From NCBI GenBank assembly GCA_021029095.1, contig JAJOHG010000002.1, positions 1,364,001 through 1,428,000 of the forward strand: a stretch of DNA of 64,000 nt, written 5' to 3'. A program made the position numbers and the translations under genes. Source of the DNA: Phellopilus nigrolimitatus. Taxonomy: Eukaryota; Basidiomycota; Agaricomycetes; Hymenochaetales; Hymenochaetaceae. Each line of letters starts with the position of its first letter. Positions within the stretch are counted from its first letter, which is position 1. The notes beneath the pieces were generated by a model. That model had not been told where the DNA came from, made no database searches, and saw nothing but the letters and a program-made list of their open reading frames with translations. Positions 31,259 through 44,100 of the stretch are shown piece by piece.

Positions 31259-34200
31259 TCATTGCATACCGTTTTCAACAGCCTTGTACATCTTGCCATC
31301 CCGAACCCGTCTTTTGCTGCGCAGATAATTGGTCGTGAATCCGATCACTCCTGAAACGAAACTGGTTCCCCAACTCTCAAAGGCTGTTGAGATCGCAACG
31401 TTGACCACGACCAGAGCAATGAGGACAAGCCTCGCAGACAAGGGCACGACCATAAGTTCCAGAAGCACGAGGAGGGATCGTGGCGGGGAAAGAAGGAGCC
31501 AGACGTTAATTAACGCAATGATTGTCATTGAAAACATAAAAAGACCTGCGAAGGCATAAGTTAGAAGAAAATACTAAAGGTTGTTATCTCACCGTTCGTC
31601 CACATAGGTTTCCGATATGGAGGTCCAATGCTAAAGACTGCCGCGACAAGGATATACTGGAAACACGAGACGAGAAACAAGGTCGTGTTCTCGTAGTTCG
31701 TCGCCTGAAGCTTATTGCCATCTCCGGCTGGTAAATTGTCGCCCGGAGGTGTATACCTGAAATTCGCGCAAGCTTCAAAAGCAACTCAACAAGCCGAAAG
31801 ATAGGACATACCAGCCCTGTGTTCTAATCCAGAAAAATGCCCCAAATTGCACAGCACTGGTTATAACTATTTGGCCAGTTATGCTGGCTAACACTTTCTT
31901 TGAGACGAGATTGGCCGTTGGTCTTTTCGGATGAATGCGAGGATAAGGTAATGTCCGGCCCACTGAAGATTGTTTGAAGTAAGTCCAAGATAATACAGTG
32001 ACCAGACTGGTCCACCTACTCGTCACGGCGATCGGAATAATGATGAACAAATCGATGTACAGAAACTGGAAATGCGAGTAAACGTCACATAAATCACTAT
32101 ACTTGAGCTCAGCCCACCTGAAAATCGCCTAGAGATGACGCAAAAGAGTACAACAACGTGATTGTGGTAAATTGAATTAAAGAGTACAGTGCCCTGGTTA
32201 AACAAGCAGATATTTAAAAGGGCGTTCAAATTGCGCAATAAGGAACTTACATATACTTGAAGCAGCTGAAACTCGTCACTAGTGCGGCACGACCTTCCTT
32301 GATCACCTCAACCACACAGTTTATGTCCGGTGTGCGGCTCGTAAAGGGAGCAGCGACTGAGGCCTCTGCCTCAGATAATGACAAGCCGACATCCGCAGCT
32401 TTTAATGCTGCACAGTCGTTTGCACCATCTCCACACATCAAAACCGTGTATCCCAGAACTTGTAGACGTTCAACGACCTCATTCTTTTCGTCTGGGGACA
32501 TGCGTGCAAAAACTTGAGATTTTACAAGCATCTAAAATAGGATTCAAACAAAGGAATCATAGAAGGAAGTAGAAAAGCTCACCCGCTGCAGAGTTTCTAG
32601 AGGCGCGTGGTTAATCATCCATCGAAAAACATCCCCAGTGATGACCAGCGTATAATCATGGTACGAAATCTCTGCAAACTCTACAGTATGATGTGGCGGG
32701 GGCTCTAACGGCTTCAAGCTGTAATTATCCAGCGTCCACAGCGGGTCTTCCATGCAGGGCCACGAAAGCTTGGATGACGGCGTCGCCGAATTTCCCTGCA
32801 CGAAAATCGGACTGAAGACATGGGCAGCCGCATTTATAAGCCCGCACTCCCGAGCGACACTAACAGCAGTCAAAGCATTGTCTCCGGTGATCATTCGACA
32901 TGCCATATGAGCAGCTCGTAACGCCTGGATAGCGGATGTTGTACCCGGTTTTACTTTATTCTCGAAAATGATAAGACCGAGGAAACGAAGACCAGACTCA
33001 GCCTGTTCGCGCTTCAAACGCTGAGCCTTCAGCCAGGATAGTCCTTCAACACTTTTGCCGGCTATGGCTATGACACGATATCCGCGCTTAGTATAATAAG
33101 ATAGTAAATCGTCATAATCATCTGGGACTAAAGAAAAAGTTAATTTGTGTACGACCGATTACAAGACAGACTCACAGGAGTCCTTCTCGCATATCTCTGC
33201 CATGACTTCAGGTGCCCCTTTAACGTAAACTTCCATGCTTGAGCTTTTCAATCTCTTCACAATTACACTCATTCGACGCAGAGACGAGAAGAATTCGAAA
33301 GTTCTGATCACTCCCAGTTCCAGAAAGTGTGCGTGCTGTACGATAGGGAAAGGATGTTGAAATTGAGCGATCAGCCTGACGTGCTAGGTTTTTAAAGCAT
33401 ACCTTGGTATTTCCCTTTAGAGCATCTTCTAAGCGGAAAGAGCCACTACCTGGTGGACGGACGATAGTTTGAACCAAGGCAGCCGATGATCGAGCTCCAC
33501 TCGCTTTGTCTTTTATAACACCAGTGCCCGCAACCTGCCCTTCTTCCAGAGTCCACTGGGTGAAATTGAACATCTTGACATCAAGCGGGTCGCCCAAGAT
33601 TTCACCATCAACAACTTGCAACATATGACACGTCGCGAGAGCTTGGATGAAGAGTGCTTTTCCGGAGCCGGCATCGGAAGGTAGATCGTGTATATCTTCA
33701 ATGAGCTCGCCGAATTGATGTGCATTCCGTTCCAACCCGCGTACACCGAGAATATCGAGACCGTCCTCCGTCAACGTGCCCGTTTTATCGAAGCAACATA
33801 CATTTACCTTTCCGCTGACGTTAACACGATTGGGAGAAATACAAAAGATTCCAGACTTTCGCAGGCGACTGAGAGCAAAACTGGTTCCGATTGAAAGTGT
33901 GGCAGGCAGAGCTGGAGGGACGACGACGGTTATCAAATCCAACGCACGAATTAGGATAGTGTGCCATTTGACCTAAGAAGAATGAGAACGGCTTTTCGCT
34001 TCTAGAGGCGATCGAGGCTTACACCCAACCGAACAAATTGCACGGCTGAAATTAGAAATCCGAGACCTGCTATTCCAGCCAGAACTCCAATAAAACGCAT
34101 AGAGTCCCGATAAAACGCAAAACCCAAAGGTTTGGGGAATAACATGGATCTTACTAAAGACCCCTTCGTCGTGTTAAACCCTGGCGGAATGTTCAATATT

Positions 34201-36594
34201 TGTGCTTATTTGACATCTTTCATAGTTACAAGGAACTCACCGGTGCGAATAACGATCGCTAAAGCTGGTCCATTGGTAGTGCCATTCGTAGTCATAGAGC
34301 CTCTTACACGAACTATCCGAGTTCCTGAATACAGAAAGCTCTTTGCGTTCTCAGAAGTAAGGTCCAAGCCATCCTTCCATCTTGCCATATCTGCATCCTT
34401 GATTGGAATTTTGCTGACGGGTACGCTCTCCCCGGTCAACATGCTTTCATTCACGATGGCATCTCCTGACAGAAGAAACATATCTGCTGGAAAAATAGAC
34501 GGGACAGGCTCCAAGAGAGAGACAACGTCACCAGGAACAAGATCAACCGATTCCTTTTTTTGCCCTGCATGGTTATCAGACACGAGCAATTGGCAAATGA
34601 TTTTCATCTCACATGAACCATCACTGTAAACATTGATAAGACAGGAGAAACGAGACATCTCTCTCATGCGAGCCATCGTCTTTGCATCAAACATTAGTTT
34701 GAGACCTTGCAAAAAAAGGGCCTTGCAAGACGCGCACCTTCCTGGTTTCAACCAAAGTGCTCGTGACACTGAAGAAAGATATAAGGGCGATACAGAAAGC
34801 GTAATAATAGTAGTCGTCCAGAGACCATAAGACAATGCTAGCAATTTGGAAGACGTAGAAGGGGTGGATAATCTATATTAAACTTAGTCAAATGTCGCGT
34901 GAATTCTGGATAAGAACTCGCCTCGTCAACCAGGATAGCCATGACGGATTTTCCCTCAATGTCAATCATGTTCGGGCCAAAGAGAGTTAGACGTTGCTCT
35001 CGAACAGAACTTTGAAGACCCCCTTTTACCGATGAAATACTGGACCAAGACGTGTCTTTCCACTCGCTATAGGTGAGCGTCAGTGCGTATTGCACTGCAT
35101 TATATTATACTGACTTGCCTTATGGCACTGAAAAGGCCTGATCTTGGATCAAGGGCAAATCTCAGATAACGGTAGTCAATCACTTTCAGTGTGCCCATTG
35201 TATCAGAAGCTTTGCCATTCGAAGAGCTTTCCTGCCCAGGGTGTGTTGAGAATACTGTCGAATAGGCATACGGGTAGTTCAATGTCTTGACCGAAAACAA
35301 CGAGACGTCCCTGTATGGTGTCTTCCGGAAAGTAAGAGGAAGATGCTGGATTCATGGTGCAAATATGTACCTCGACAACAATAAATCCGTTCTTGCTATC
35401 CTTAAAGGCCTTTTCTCGCGCGACCCATCGCAGCCAAAGTCGAGGGAACCAATGACCAAGAAGACCGAGCAATCCGAAAGTAATGATATAGCCGACTCTC
35501 CAAATCCATTGTCGCCAGATAATAGTATCGTAGCCAATAAAACGCACTGTTATATCTTCGTCCGGCATAAAAATCGACTGACGGCTAGGTGGGCCGGGTG
35601 GAGGGGGATCAAGAAGCTCTGGTACATAATCCATGTCGATTCGAGTATCCCCAAAGACGGGATCAAGGGCCATGTTGGGAAAAGAGCCAGAGGGGGAAGG
35701 AGGTAGAGACCCATAGTCAACATCGCTGGACTCTCCCAGAGCGACATCGCCTCGTACGCGCCTTAGCAGATCTTCCATAGACGAATTATCATCTTCCTCC
35801 CCCGAGGAGTATCCCCAGCGCCCATGTTCATCTTCCGATCCAACAGCATAGTCTGAACCTGCGTCGGACGCTCTCGAACCCGCACGGGATCTTCGTGAGC
35901 GTCTGCTTGAATTTGTTGACCGGTGAGAAAGGGAAGGACGGCGGCTCGATGTGCCAGTCCCTTGAGCCGCGCCTGACCTCCCACCGAAGATGTGCGCCAG
36001 ATTTTCGAATACTGATGTTCGCATTACCTCCGGAGAGGATGAACGCCGTCGCGGCTTCCGTCTCATTAGCCCAAGGTCCTCTTCTTCTTCTTCCGTCTCA
36101 GCATCCTCATCCACCAGGGCACTTTCGCTACCATTCCGACTCACCACTACTGCGCGACGCTCGACCCGACTATCCTCGCTGCGCCGCCGCACCCGCCATG
36201 GACGCGCCGTAGCGTCTTGGTCACTGCTCATGCGCCGCAGCTGGCTCGTGCGCTCATGACTCATCTCACGATGGCTCATGCGGCTAACACTACTTGGAAC
36301 CGCGATAGTGCCGGGTCCATCGAAAACTGCGCCCTCATTGTGCCCATCGAACTCGCCGTACGACTGTCCGACCTGTGAATCCCGACGGAGGCGGACGCCT
36401 TGCGACTGCGAGATAGCGTTCTCAATATCAGCCGCAGACGCACCCTCCGTGTAATCATGGGTTTCTTCCTCCATTTCCGGGAGTACCGAGGACGTCGTAG
36501 CGCGAAAATTCTCGTGCAGTTCTATGGCTTGTGCAGCCAGAAGACGCTGCGCAGACCTTGAGGTTTTGGTCAAGTCTAGAGCCGAAATTGCCAT
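31259..36594 (-). CDS. YPK9: P5B-type ATPase (Ypk9/ATP13A2-like), roughly 1,450 aa
   Basis: About 15 exons across 5.3 kb read cleanly at the junctions I checked. A long disordered N-terminus (Ser/Arg/acid-rich) is followed by a re-entrant or first membrane segment ([20 protein letters not shown]). The actuator domain carries [11 protein letters not shown] (near 34410-34446). The membrane motif [12 protein letters not shown] (near 33900) marks the P5B branch (P5A has PPELP). The phosphorylation motif is CFDKTGTLT (near 33770-33800), then [10 protein letters not shown] and [20 protein letters not shown] (near 32400-32460). Six C-terminal spans complete it. P5B ATPases sit in the vacuole/lysosome; ATP13A2 exports polyamines and yeast Ypk9 protects against metals. 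Substrate here is inferred as polyamine. Two consecutive introns (35067-35118, 34873-34921) use GC donors. Confidence 0.92.
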
Positions 36595-36723
36595 TTTTAG
36601 ACATTTCTGAACTGATCGGCATTGAAGTCGCGTCACAGAGAAGTCAGCGATAGTCCATTGAACAATTTGAGAATAGTGTAAGAAGCGCGAAACAAAATAC
36701 ATATACAGGCTGATAGATAAAAG

Positions 36724-37700
36724 CTAACCGAAATACTTCCAAATGAGATAAAAAGAAACGAAAGTGAAGGCAGCACCACCAAAGAATATGTACATGTCCT
36801 GCGTGCTGCAGGAAGATTAGCATCGCAAATTGTTCAGGAGGTTGACAAACCTACCTTCGTCGCTCAATCCAACTGATCACATCCCTGCTCAGACCCAGAG
36901 TATTCGCGGCATCCAACAGACGTCTTTGCGTCCCTTTCAGCATGTTCCGCTGATCCACAAGGTTATCGAGAACCTCTCGACCTTGAGCGAGGAATTCGTC
37001 CAGTCGCGTTTCCGTATTTTGAATGAAGGAGTGTTCATGCAACGCGAATCCCTCGCGATCGAACGACGTCATGGGCATGGCAGACCCATTCGGCGTCGCA
37101 CTGCGAAACGGGGATTCTGATATAAGTTCCGAAGGCACTGAACTCCGGACGAGGCCATTGGAGAAGCGTTGGCGAGCAGCGCTTGCGGAAGAGACTGTTG
37201 CATTGGCAAAGAGTTCGGACTTTTGAGATTCTTCTCGCTACCCAGAATGCACGTTCAGACAATATGTACGTTTCCAAAAAAAAGAAGAACTGACCTCTTT
37301 CTTCATCCGATCAAACTGACCCATAAGCTCGTTATAGTCGCCCCTAAACTTCTGTAGACGCCTGTAAGATTCATGTGGAGTCAGAAAACACGCTTTTGAA
37401 CACTCCCTCGATACGTGCATTTGAGCTTTCTCCTGTTTTGCCTTCAGCATTTCCCTCCGTGCCATCGAGTCGTAGTCTTCAATTGTTCGGTGCAGTGCCG
37501 CAAGTGAGGCGGCAATCTGCCCTAGCGTATACGAAAAAGGGACGCCAAGTGTATATTATCCCGGTTAGTAGTGAACGATGCGGACATCTTGAGCAGTACA
37601 GACCGTGTAATGACGCGCTATTTTCTCCAGCCTTCAGCCTTTCCAGGTCGGCCTGGATGGAAGAAGTTTGGCGAACGCCAAGGGTGTAGAGAGAGTTCAT
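36724..37700 (-). CDS. BOS1: ER-Golgi v-SNARE Bos1/GOSR2 (membrin)
   Basis: Start MNSLYTLGVRQTSSIQADLE at 37700, stop TAG at 36724-36726, last intron 36806-36854. The SNARE motif is clear: FLAQGREVLDNLVDQRNMLK and GTQRRLLDAANTLGLSRDVI, with Gln at the zero-layer position as in Qb-SNAREs. Directly after it comes a C-terminal anchor (MYIFFGGAAFTFVSFYLIWK). The N-terminal helices (SLAALHRTIEDYDSMARREM; KFRGDYNELMGQFDRMKKE) fit the Habc region. Family: Bos1 acts with Sed5, Bet1 and Sec22 in ER-to-Golgi vesicle fusion. One intron (donor GTATCG near 37432, acceptor after CTACAG) was chosen because a 63-nt removal keeps the frame. The stop lies 130 bp upstream of the P5B start, same strand. Confidence 0.88.
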
Positions 37701-38322
37701 GTTTTATATAGCACAGCGGCGAAAGATGCGCGTTGGCCTCCAAGAGAGCTCTACATACACCTTTAACTCCAAAGAATTTGGACGCGACGGACACGTCCAC
37801 TCTTGACGTAATCGCCACGTGCATTCCTCGTTCTAAGCGATGACCGACGATCCTGCTTCTGTGTTCGTTCCACGAGAGCATAAGCCTTACATAAACGAGT
37901 CCATGTTATAAGTAGCAGAGATAGGCGCGCTTTACACAACTAGGATAAAAGCATAAATAGACGAAAGAAGGGATAAAAGCATGGGTGATAGCATGAATGA
38001 AAGCATGGATGCGAGTCCAAGCCTACGCGTTGTCGAGAAAAATGCATATAGCTGTTCGAAATGTCCGGCATTGTGAGTAAGCATAAGGGAGAGGAGGTAT
38101 AATATATAGGAGAAAGGAAATAGAGGTTTACAGAAAAAAAAAAAAAAAAAAAAAAGCAAAAGAAGCAAGAAAAGAAACAAGCTTCAACGCATAAATAAAT
38201 TGGGTTTGATAAGGATTTAGTGGGGCAAAGAAAAAAAAGTTTATAAAATGAGGGTTCGGCTGAGCTATTTCTGAAAAACAAGAAAATACTGGCACTGGCA
38301 TGAACTTCTTATATCTTGCGGA
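37701..38322. other. Intergenic stretch with a 22-nt poly-A run
   Basis: 622 bp between Bos1 start and the FAM72 stop, both minus strand. It contains the A run at 38134-38155 and loosely repeated GCATG-containing segments at 37970-38010. A TATATAAAA on the minus strand sits only about 5 nt before the Bos1 ATG, too close for a normal TATA box. Confidence 0.5.
38134..38155. repeat. Poly-A homopolymer, 22 nt
   Basis: Twenty-two consecutive A on the plus strand downstream (in gene sense) of the Bos1 promoter region. No coding frame crosses it. Confidence 0.95.
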
Positions 38323-39445
38323 CTAGCGACCGCAAGGGATTTCCGAGCGAAAAGCGTGGCCGCGGGATGCCCTCGACCGTTCATCATCGTGCATGCCAGT
38401 CAAATCGCCTCTGGCAACAAGATGGTGCCACCAAACTACTTCGCCGGCCACCAACTTCTGGACTTTATGTGGACGCTGTGGTCTGCCGGTACGGGATGGA
38501 TAAGAGGGGCTGTCCCATATTCCCTCATTTGGATCGCCGTCCGGGATGACATCGGGCTCTCCGGGAATATAGAGCCTTTCTTCAACGACGACCTCCGGAG
38601 AATGGAAAATGAAACGGTGTCCATTAGTCCTCTGCGCCCAGGAAGGCAGGCCCTGATTGAGCTGGTAGGGGTCGGGGGGAGGAGAGAAAGTAGAGGCGCA
38701 ATGCGAGCATGGGGAGACGATTATGTATCCCACAGATGCACCACAGCCATGGCACGAGAGGGTTTGCGTCAGACAGTCACACGAACGAGGTGCCTCGTCA
38801 CGATCTAGAGTGGGAAACGAAGAGGGATGAACTGGAGTATTTCTTGACGAGCGAGGGCCATGATATACAGAGCAGTTGACTGGCAAAGCATCGGTGGAAT
38901 ATAAATAGACATGGGGGGTAAGCAAAAGTCTACCCTAGAAAAGCAAAAACTGCTGAGAGACTCAGATACAACTTAAAATATGCAAAGATTACCTTCATCC
39001 CTCTGTTAGTGAAAAATGTCCCGCAAGATTTGCAGTCGACGACCCAGACTTTAAGCAAGATGCGCCGGGAGGGCGGCGGTTGAGGGAGTATATTAGAAGA
39101 GGGTTGCGGAAATGGATTAAAAGTGGGTGGAGGGAATGTATTAAAAGCGGGTGGAGGGGATATATTAAAAGCGGGTGGAGGGAATGGATTAAAAGTGGGT
39201 GGAGGGAATGTATTAAAAGCGGGTGGAGGGGATATATTAAAAGCGGGTGGAGGGAATGTATTAAAAGTGGGTGGAGGAAAATACGCGGGCTGCGAGGGAG
39301 GCGCCTGAAAATGAGAGCTAGGGGCTGCATATGCATGATGTCCAGTTCTAACTGGCAGAGATGAGACTGGCGGGGGCAGTTGACGGCCATGAAACGCGCT
39401 GCGGCGTGTAGAGTCACTATGGTTGTGGTCACTACCTCGAGCCAT
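38323..39445 (-). CDS. FAM72-domain protein with N-terminal Pro-rich octapeptide repeats, 354 aa
   Basis: Two exons (38993-39445 and 38323-38934) give 355 codons. The N-terminal 130 residues start MARGSDHNHSDSTRR and contain seven 8-residue repeats of the type PPPAFNTF. The FAM72-like domain follows: VWVVDCKSCGTFFTNRGMK, then across the intron LTPHVYLYSTDALP, CDCLTQTLSCHGCGASVGY and VSPCSHC, then NGHRFIFHSPEV. The paired Cys motifs (CKSC; CHGC; CSHC) suggest zinc binding and match the order in human FAM72 proteins. FAM72A antagonises the uracil glycosylase UNG2 in vertebrates; whether that applies in fungi is unknown. It is divergent from Rrp17 with a 267-bp shared promoter. The repeat-bearing N-terminus is unusual, as human FAM72 has none. 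Confidence 0.82.
39116..39283. repeat. 24-nt tandem repeat, seven units, in FAM72-like gene
   Basis: Units start at 39116, 39140, 39164, 39188, 39212, 39236 and 39260 (plus-strand ATTAAAAG followed by CGGGTGG or TGGGTGG). Variant bases at two positions alternate between units, encoding PPPTFN and PPPAFN versions. Confidence 0.93.
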
Positions 39446-39712
39446 GTTCAGAGTAGACTTGTGTGTGTGTGATGGAGCTTGGGGGGAATGAGTGGAATAG
39501 TACAAGGAAGTTGCATTTAAATAACAAACGGGCATCCGCCTACGTACGGGGACGCAAAACTTCGAGGAGGGCAACCTGACAGCCGACAAGGAGACGCCAC
39601 CCACGCCAAAAAAGGAAATACTAACCCAACGGGAGGCACGCTTTTCTGCAGTGCTTCTCCGAAGCCCGCCTTCTCAATAGCCTTCACACGCATTTTCCGT
39701 CGTTTGTCTGCC

Positions 39713-40662
39713 ATGGCCTCCAACGTTGACATTCTTACCCGGTCACATACCATTCTGAAGGCCAAGGCTCGTGCGAAGAAAAATCAAATTGATCAGATTG
39801 TCTTCGATGAGGATGCTCGTCGGTTCGTTTACCATCTATCCTCCCTGTGGCCCATGCGTGCACGCTCACTCTGAATACTGCAGTGAATACCTGACAGGCT
39901 TCCGAAAAAGAAATATTCAGAAGAAGGAGGCTGCTCAGACCAAAGCAAAGGAACGTGAGCGACAGGAGCGTCTTCAGGCGAGGAGGGAGCAACGCCAGGC
40001 CCGACAGGAACAGGCAAGAGAGAACGCACAGCTTGTTGAAAGTGCATTTCGAAAAGGTGCGTATAATGGCGCCTCTCATTCCGCTTGATCTTAATCAGCT
40101 CTCTTTCATCGGCATGTGGTAACATTCGTCAGATATTGATGACGGGAATAGCTCAGAAGATGACGAATTTATGGGGTTCTCTTCACCCGACAAGGGAAAG
40201 GGAAAGGCTACTCAAGAGTACGAAGACGAGGAGCAACTGGCTACTGTGACTGTCGTAGAAGAGTTTGACCCTGACACTCTGCGATACATGCCTTCGACAT
40301 CACGGAATTCGCCAGAACCACCTCAGTTCGAGTCCGAGTCATTCCCTCGGGCGCGCACTACATCTGATTCGACAGGTTCCCGGCGGAAGGGCGTCCGACG
40401 CTCGGCGGATCATCCTGAAGCTGGCGGGCCGCATCCTGAGACTGCTTATCATAAGGCCAAGGATACAAATGCGTCCGCAAAAAAGAAACCTGTCCTGAAG
40501 AAGAAAATAGCTTACGAAACGAAGGCGGTTCGTAAAGCTACGCGTCAGAAACAGCGTGTTCGGAAGGTAGAGAAGGCAGAGTTTTCCGGTGGGAGGTCGA
40601 AGCGCGTGCAACGCAAAGAAACGGCCAGAGGGGGGAAGAAGGGCAGAAAGCCAAATAAATAA
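39713..40662 (+). CDS. RRP17: Rrp17/Nop25-family rRNA-processing protein, 270 aa
   Basis: Three exons (39713-39822, 39884-40056, 40133-40662) give exactly 271 codons. The N-terminal core has IVFDEDARREYLTGFRKRN, the Nol12 family signature, followed by a long Lys/Glu/Arg/Gln helix (KKEAAQTKAKERERQERLQA). An acidic middle (SSEDDEFMGFSSPDKGKGKA) leads to a strongly basic C-terminus (KKPVLKKKIAYETKAVRKAT; GGKKGRKPNK) expected to target the nucleolus. Yeast Rrp17 is a 5'-3' exonuclease in 60S pre-rRNA processing; human NOL12 is its relative. Family match by motif and layout is good. No frame problem. Divergent from the FAM72-like gene. Confidence 0.85.
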
Positions 40663-41112
40663 ATAAAAGGCCGGTGTAATACTGTGCTTGTGTTCCGCTG
40701 TTCCGGCGCCGTAGTGTTTACTATTTGTATCGTTCATGAGCCACACTGACTCGGAGTGACCGAGAGAATTTCCACTTCTGGATCACACGCTGAACTCAAG
40801 TAAACAACAACTCAACGCTGTATTGACTGCATATCCACCTCAAGCTCCTCTGTAGCTCCTCGAAGTCTGAACAGCTGAATTTGTTCCATCAAGGCGGAAT
40901 TCCCATCAAAACCCACTGCTCGGTCTCATTACACGGCGTAATAGTGTATCCAGCAGCTGTATGTGGATCTAAAGTTGACGGCCTGTTTGCTATCAGTTCT
41001 ACTTGGAAGAGGGAAACTGTAAAACTCATATCTGTCTCCTACCACTGAAGCTCGTAAAGCTAGGATTGGCTAGTGCGTGACTTCGTGTTTAATCAAGACT
41101 GGGCCTTGTGCA
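40663..41112. other. Intergenic stretch before UPF2
   Basis: 450 bp between two plus-strand genes. No coding potential or RNA gene recognised; it should contain the UPF2 promoter. Confidence 0.5.
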
Positions 41113-44100
41113 ATGGCCGCGAGCGATATCGCGATAGCGAGCGCCGCACAACCCTTCACCACGAAGGACCGGGAGGACGAGGAGGTTGTTCGGCGGAATC
41201 GGCGGAAAGGTCTGAAGGCCCTGAATGCTGAATGTACCGGCGACGGTATGGGCCTCTTTTCCTGTCCCGGGTGCACTCACTCATTTTTGGCTGTTTCTCG
41301 TCTTTACCCCGCGGCCATTACAAGAACCCACGAAGGCCCTAGACTCATCACTCAAGAAACACACGGCCCTCATCAAACGCATGCGCCAATCTTTGGGTAC
41401 AGAAAACAACGAACAAATAATGAAGGATATTGCATCTCTCTCGCTTGAGAAGTATGTTGACGAGCTTGCCGGCGCCGCCCTTGAAGGTGTTGCACGTTGC
41501 AAGACAGAAAGGGATATTTGGAGCGCAGTAGAGGTCTGATGTGCATGCGCCTCCAGTCCACCTCGTGCTCACAGTGCAAATATGCAGGTTATTTGCGCCA
41601 TTCATCGCCGCTTCGCGAAGACATTTACACCAGCCATCACTGCCCTGCTTAACTCTGCTCTTCTGCCATCGCAACGAACGGCCGGGAGTGCGTCATCCGG
41701 GGTGGCACAGGTTTCCGCAGTCCCTGGTGCGGGAAACACGGGTTCTGGGGGTGCAGCACCTGTGCCAGGAGCTTCCGCGACAACATCGGAGCAGAAAGAG
41801 AAGGAAGATGCCGCACGTGTGACGCGTCAGAGGCCTATACTGCGCGTATGTGCTGAGCTTGCTCTGGTGGGTATCATCAAGGATGCGCCGGGGAGGAGTG
41901 GAGGTGAATGGATCATGAAAACTCTGAAAGATTTAGTATGTGTTTTCCATCAACTTAAACATGAGCATATACGTGACTCTAATTCTTCCAATAAGCTTTC
42001 CAATGACCCGACATTATCGTCTTTGCCCCTCCTTTCCATTTTTTTGAAGTCATACGCACGTCCTTTCCTCGGAATCTCGCCTTTTGCGGGATCGAGAACT
42101 CAGATACCTGAAGGTATAGCCGCTAGTTCGCTCCAGACTGCTATTAGCGGCGAGGAATTTCCCCAGCTAGCAAAAGATAGTGAACAGGATGAGCTTGTCG
42201 AGAAAGAGGTTCGCACGCGCTTCAAGAGAATGTGTGAGGGTTATTTCGAGAATGTTTCGAAGAAACTCGTCATTGAACATAAAGTATGTAAATCATCTTG
42301 TTCAACACATATTTATAAACCAAATTTCACCCCCAGCGTTTGCAAGAACAAGATAGGAGGAATCACGAGGCATATATTAGATCGGGTGAAATCTTTGAAG
42401 ATCGCCAGCAAGCATACGAGAAGCTGACGAAGGCGTACGAGAAGTTACTTTCAAGTTGCCAAACGTATTCAGCCTTTTATCTTCTTAAGAATAATCTGCT
42501 CATACATGTTTTAGACTTTCTGAGCTTCTTTATCTACCTATGCCGACGCTGTCTACGGCAACGCAAAAAAGTGATTCTATTATCGTATCCTCAGGTGGTC
42601 AACAGGACTCTCAGGAAGATATCTACACCTCGGGAGGAAAATGGGAGGATGAAGAAGAGCGCCGCTTTTTTGAGGATCTGCAGGACATGCGGGACTTTGT
42701 CCCGAGAAGCGTACTTGGACTTGACGAGAAGGAAACTGAAAACGCAAATGGTGGAGAATCTGAAAATGCTAAAGATGAAGAAATAAAAGAGAGAGAAAGG
42801 AGAGAACGGGAAGACGACGAAGCGAAAGAATTAGAAAAAGAGCTGAAGCGATTGGAGATAGAAGATGGGAATCCGAGTGACGCCGCTCCTAATCGAATTT
42901 CTTTCGATGATGAGACGGAGGATAAAGAGTGAGTATCCCAAGGAAGATTTTGAACGTCAGGGTCCTTATTGACATATTCTACGAAGAGCCATCACGACAC
43001 CCATTCCTTCACCTCCAAAGACTCCTACCCCCCCACAGACGCCCACACTTGCTCCCCAGGGACCATCGCAGCTGCTGACAGCCCTGCTCGCCCGTCTTCC
43101 CGATTGCACGAACCGTTCGCTCATCGATTCGGCCGCAGTTGAATTCGCATTCCTGAACTCCAAAGCTGCGCGAAAGCGACTGGTCAAGGTGCGTGCCATA
43201 CTTACAAATCATTTATTTCCATCCGGTGTTCTGAGGTCATAGGGAATACAATAGTTTTTGACACAGGTACCTAAGAATCGGGTCGATTTGCTGCCACACT
43301 ACTCCAGATTCGTTGCGACACTGAACAAGTATATGCCTGACATAGGGGCTGAGCTTGTTGCGTTCGTGAGTTTATCAGCTATCTATCATGATAATACCCT
43401 GGAAATGAAAGCCATATGCATTTATAGCTAGAAGATGAGTTCCGTTACTTGCAACGGAAGAAAAACGTCGTCAAAGAGCTGAGCGGAGTTCGCCAGAAGG
43501 TCTGAAATTTATTCCAATTGTTTTAGAACCTCCTCTCTGATGACGTTATAGAACATAGCTTTCTTGTCAAGTTTGACGAAATTTAAAGTCGTTCCCACGC
43601 ATGTTATTTTACATATCATCAAAGTCTGTCTGGATGACTTTTCTGGTGTTAATATCGACAATCTCGCTCTTCTACTTGAAGGATGCGGACGGTTTCTTTT
43701 ACGGGGCGACGAGACCAAGGATCGATTTGTAACTATGGTGCGATGGTCTCCTATACCCACTCTTCCAGATTTTCAAGTGTTATCAGATCGAACTTATGAG
43801 ACGCAAGCAAAGTCTCCAACACTTGGATCAGAGACAAATCATGATGCTCGAGAACGCTTACTATCAGGTAAATAAAATGAACTGTTACTGTACGGTTTTA
43901 AACAGGTCCTTAGTGCAACCCACCCGAACGAGCGCCGATCAAAGAGAAAGAGCGAACACCTATGGAGCTCTTTATCAGGCACCTCATTTATGATGTTCTA
44001 ACAAAGAAAACGATAGACAAAGTCCTTAGGCTCATCCGGAAGCTTCACTGGGAGGACCCGCAAGTCGTTCGTACCTTGCACAATGTGTTTACTAAAGCAT

